Assembly: GCA_017437165.1 (NCBI GenBank)
Contig: JAFSBS010000048.1
Coordinates: 1-6,256 of the forward strand
From: Clostridia bacterium
Lineage (GTDB): Bacteria > Bacillota > Clostridia > Oscillospirales > Acutalibacteraceae
DNA: 6,256 bases
Direction of reading: 5' to 3'
Positions 5,364-6,256 of the stretch are shown one piece after another. The position numbers and the translations under genes were made by a program. The notes beneath the pieces were generated by a model. It was not told where the DNA came from and did not search any database. It was given only the letters and a program-made list of their open reading frames with translations. Position 1 is the stretch's first letter. Each line of letters begins with the position of its first letter.

Positions 5364-6256
5364 TTATTTTGGGAGAAAACACATTTTTTAATAACGGCTA
5401 CAAGCAAAATGCAAACAATCTTATAATCGGCGCACCCGGCGCTGGTAAAAGCCGCGGTTTTGTAATCCCTAACCTTTGCGAAGCAAACAATGAAAGTCTT
5501 TTAGTGCTTGACCCTAAGGGTGAAATTTATAGCATAACCCACGAAATGATGAAACACAAAGGCTACAAGGTGCAGGTGCTTGATTTTGATAATCCTATGA
5601 AATCGCAAATTTTCTATAATCCGTTATCATTTATAAAAACACAGGATGATGTCATTAAGTTTTCAAGCGTAATAGTGGCAAATCAGATGGAAAGATGTAA
5701 TGATGTCTTCTGGCCGCTTTCAGCGGAAATATTATGTAATGCATTAACCAGCTATCTTGTTTCTTATCGTCCTGAAGCTCAACAAAATATGAAATCAATT
5801 GAAAAACTACTGCGTGTCTCAAATGCTAAGGATATTCAGGATGGAACTACCAAATTAGACAAAATTTTCGAATGTATTCCCGAAACAGATCCTTGGTGTA
5901 GGGCTCAATATTCTTTAATCCAGAATGCAGCTGACAAAACCTTAAGTAGTATCGTAATAAGTCTTGCTGCAGAGTTTTGTGGTTTGCTCACTCCTGAAAT
6001 TATTAACCTCACCAGTAGAAATACATTGAATCCACAAAGCTTTTGCGATGAGAAAACTATACTTTATGTTAAATGCTCTGATACAGACCGCTCAAAAGAC
6101 AAGCTTGTTTCAATATTCTTTTCACAATTCCTTCACGAGATTTATAGCATAGCCGACAACAGTCCATCACGTAGCTTATCAAGACCGGTACATATAATTC
6201 TCGATGATATGGGTGCAAACTTAAAAATACCTTCACTTGACTGTATGATTTCAACA
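5360..6256 (+). CDS. VirD4/TraG-type coupling ATPase, C-terminus beyond right edge
   Basis: The first 299 residues of a type IV coupling protein, the DNA-pumping ATPase that delivers the relaxase-bound strand to the conjugation channel. Seen: Walker A GAPGAGKS (24-31); LLVLDPKGEIY (47-57), the family's 'DPKGE' block; NPL near the start of the all-alpha part; FWPLSAEILCNAL; and ILDDMGANLKIP (280-291), matching the family's 'LLDEfanlgkIP'. Here the usual D-E pair is D-D. The frame is open to the last base, so about half of a typical 500-600 residue protein is missing. The ATG at 5360 overlaps the ClpP-type stop by four bases and follows a strong SD. The protein begins only 23 residues before the P-loop, so the N-terminal membrane helices of classical VirD4 are absent, as in a known short class in Firmicutes elements; a separate membrane partner is likely. 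Confidence 0.92.
   Translation, partial: MIILGENTFFNNGYKQNANNLIIGAPGAGKSRGFVIPNLCEANNESLLVLDPKGEIYSITHEMMKHKGYKVQVLDFDNPMKSQIFYNPLSFIKTQDDVIKFSSVIVANQMERCNDVFWPLSAEILCNALTSYLVSYRPEAQQNMKSIEKLLRVSNAKDIQDGTTKLDKIFECIPETDPWCRAQYSLIQNAADKTLSSIVISLAAEFCGLLTPEIINLTSRNTLNPQSFCDEKTILYVKCSDTDRSKDKLVSIFFSQFLHEIYSIADNSPSRSLSRPVHIILDDMGANLKIPSLDCMIST

Noticed and set aside
5090..5407. Minus-strand 105-residue frame
   Set aside because: It is antisense to the clear ClpP-type gene and the start of the VirD4-type gene.
6069..6254. Minus-strand 61-residue frame
   Set aside because: It is antisense to the VirD4-type gene and has no SD.

Overview
The window looks like a stretch of an AT-rich Firmicutes genome, probably a gut Clostridia relative. 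It uses A/T-ending codons and the standard bacterial code, has strong AGGAG-type ribosome binding sites, and its conjugation genes are of a kind common in integrative conjugative elements of that group. That taxonomic placement is inferred from style, not from a marker gene. The whole window is probably part of, or cargo next to, such an element.

Left part (1-2035, minus strand): one long open frame of at least 678 residues, running off the left edge, which I cannot assign to a family. It is divergent from a two-gene plus-strand operon. The 143 bases between the start codons (2035 and 2179) hold back-to-back promoters and a small palindrome between their -35 boxes.

Middle (2179-3711, plus strand): a stand-alone CARF-like protein (TM1812-type, with a DITAGPKPM signature loop) is followed 3 bases later by a protein whose two ends resemble sigma-70 regions 2 and 4. 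A clear rho-independent terminator follows. No cas gene, effector nuclease or CRISPR array is visible. A CARF sensor translated together with a sigma-like protein suggests a nucleotide-controlled transcription switch.

Downstream (3760-4131): a promoter-like element of about 54 bases occurs twice, 319 bases apart. It has a 28-base identical core and a shared -10-like block. A degenerate relative (21 of 26 positions) overlaps the promoter of the CARF-sigma operon itself. The first copy sits in front of a small gene of about 80 codons that is interrupted by one in-frame TAA; the second copy has no intact gene behind it. These elements are candidate targets of the sigma-like protein.

Right part (about 4380-6256): a gene-free leader contains a 10-bp perfect inverted repeat and a block of about 190 bases with several competing RNA helices. 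It is followed by a ClpP-family serine peptidase gene with an intact Ser-His-Asp triad. That gene overlaps by 4 bases the gene for a VirD4/TraG-type coupling ATPase, which is cut by the right edge. This is the start of a conjugative-transfer operon.

The most unusual content is the CARF plus sigma-like pair, the repeated promoter-like elements beside it, and its position directly upstream of conjugation genes.
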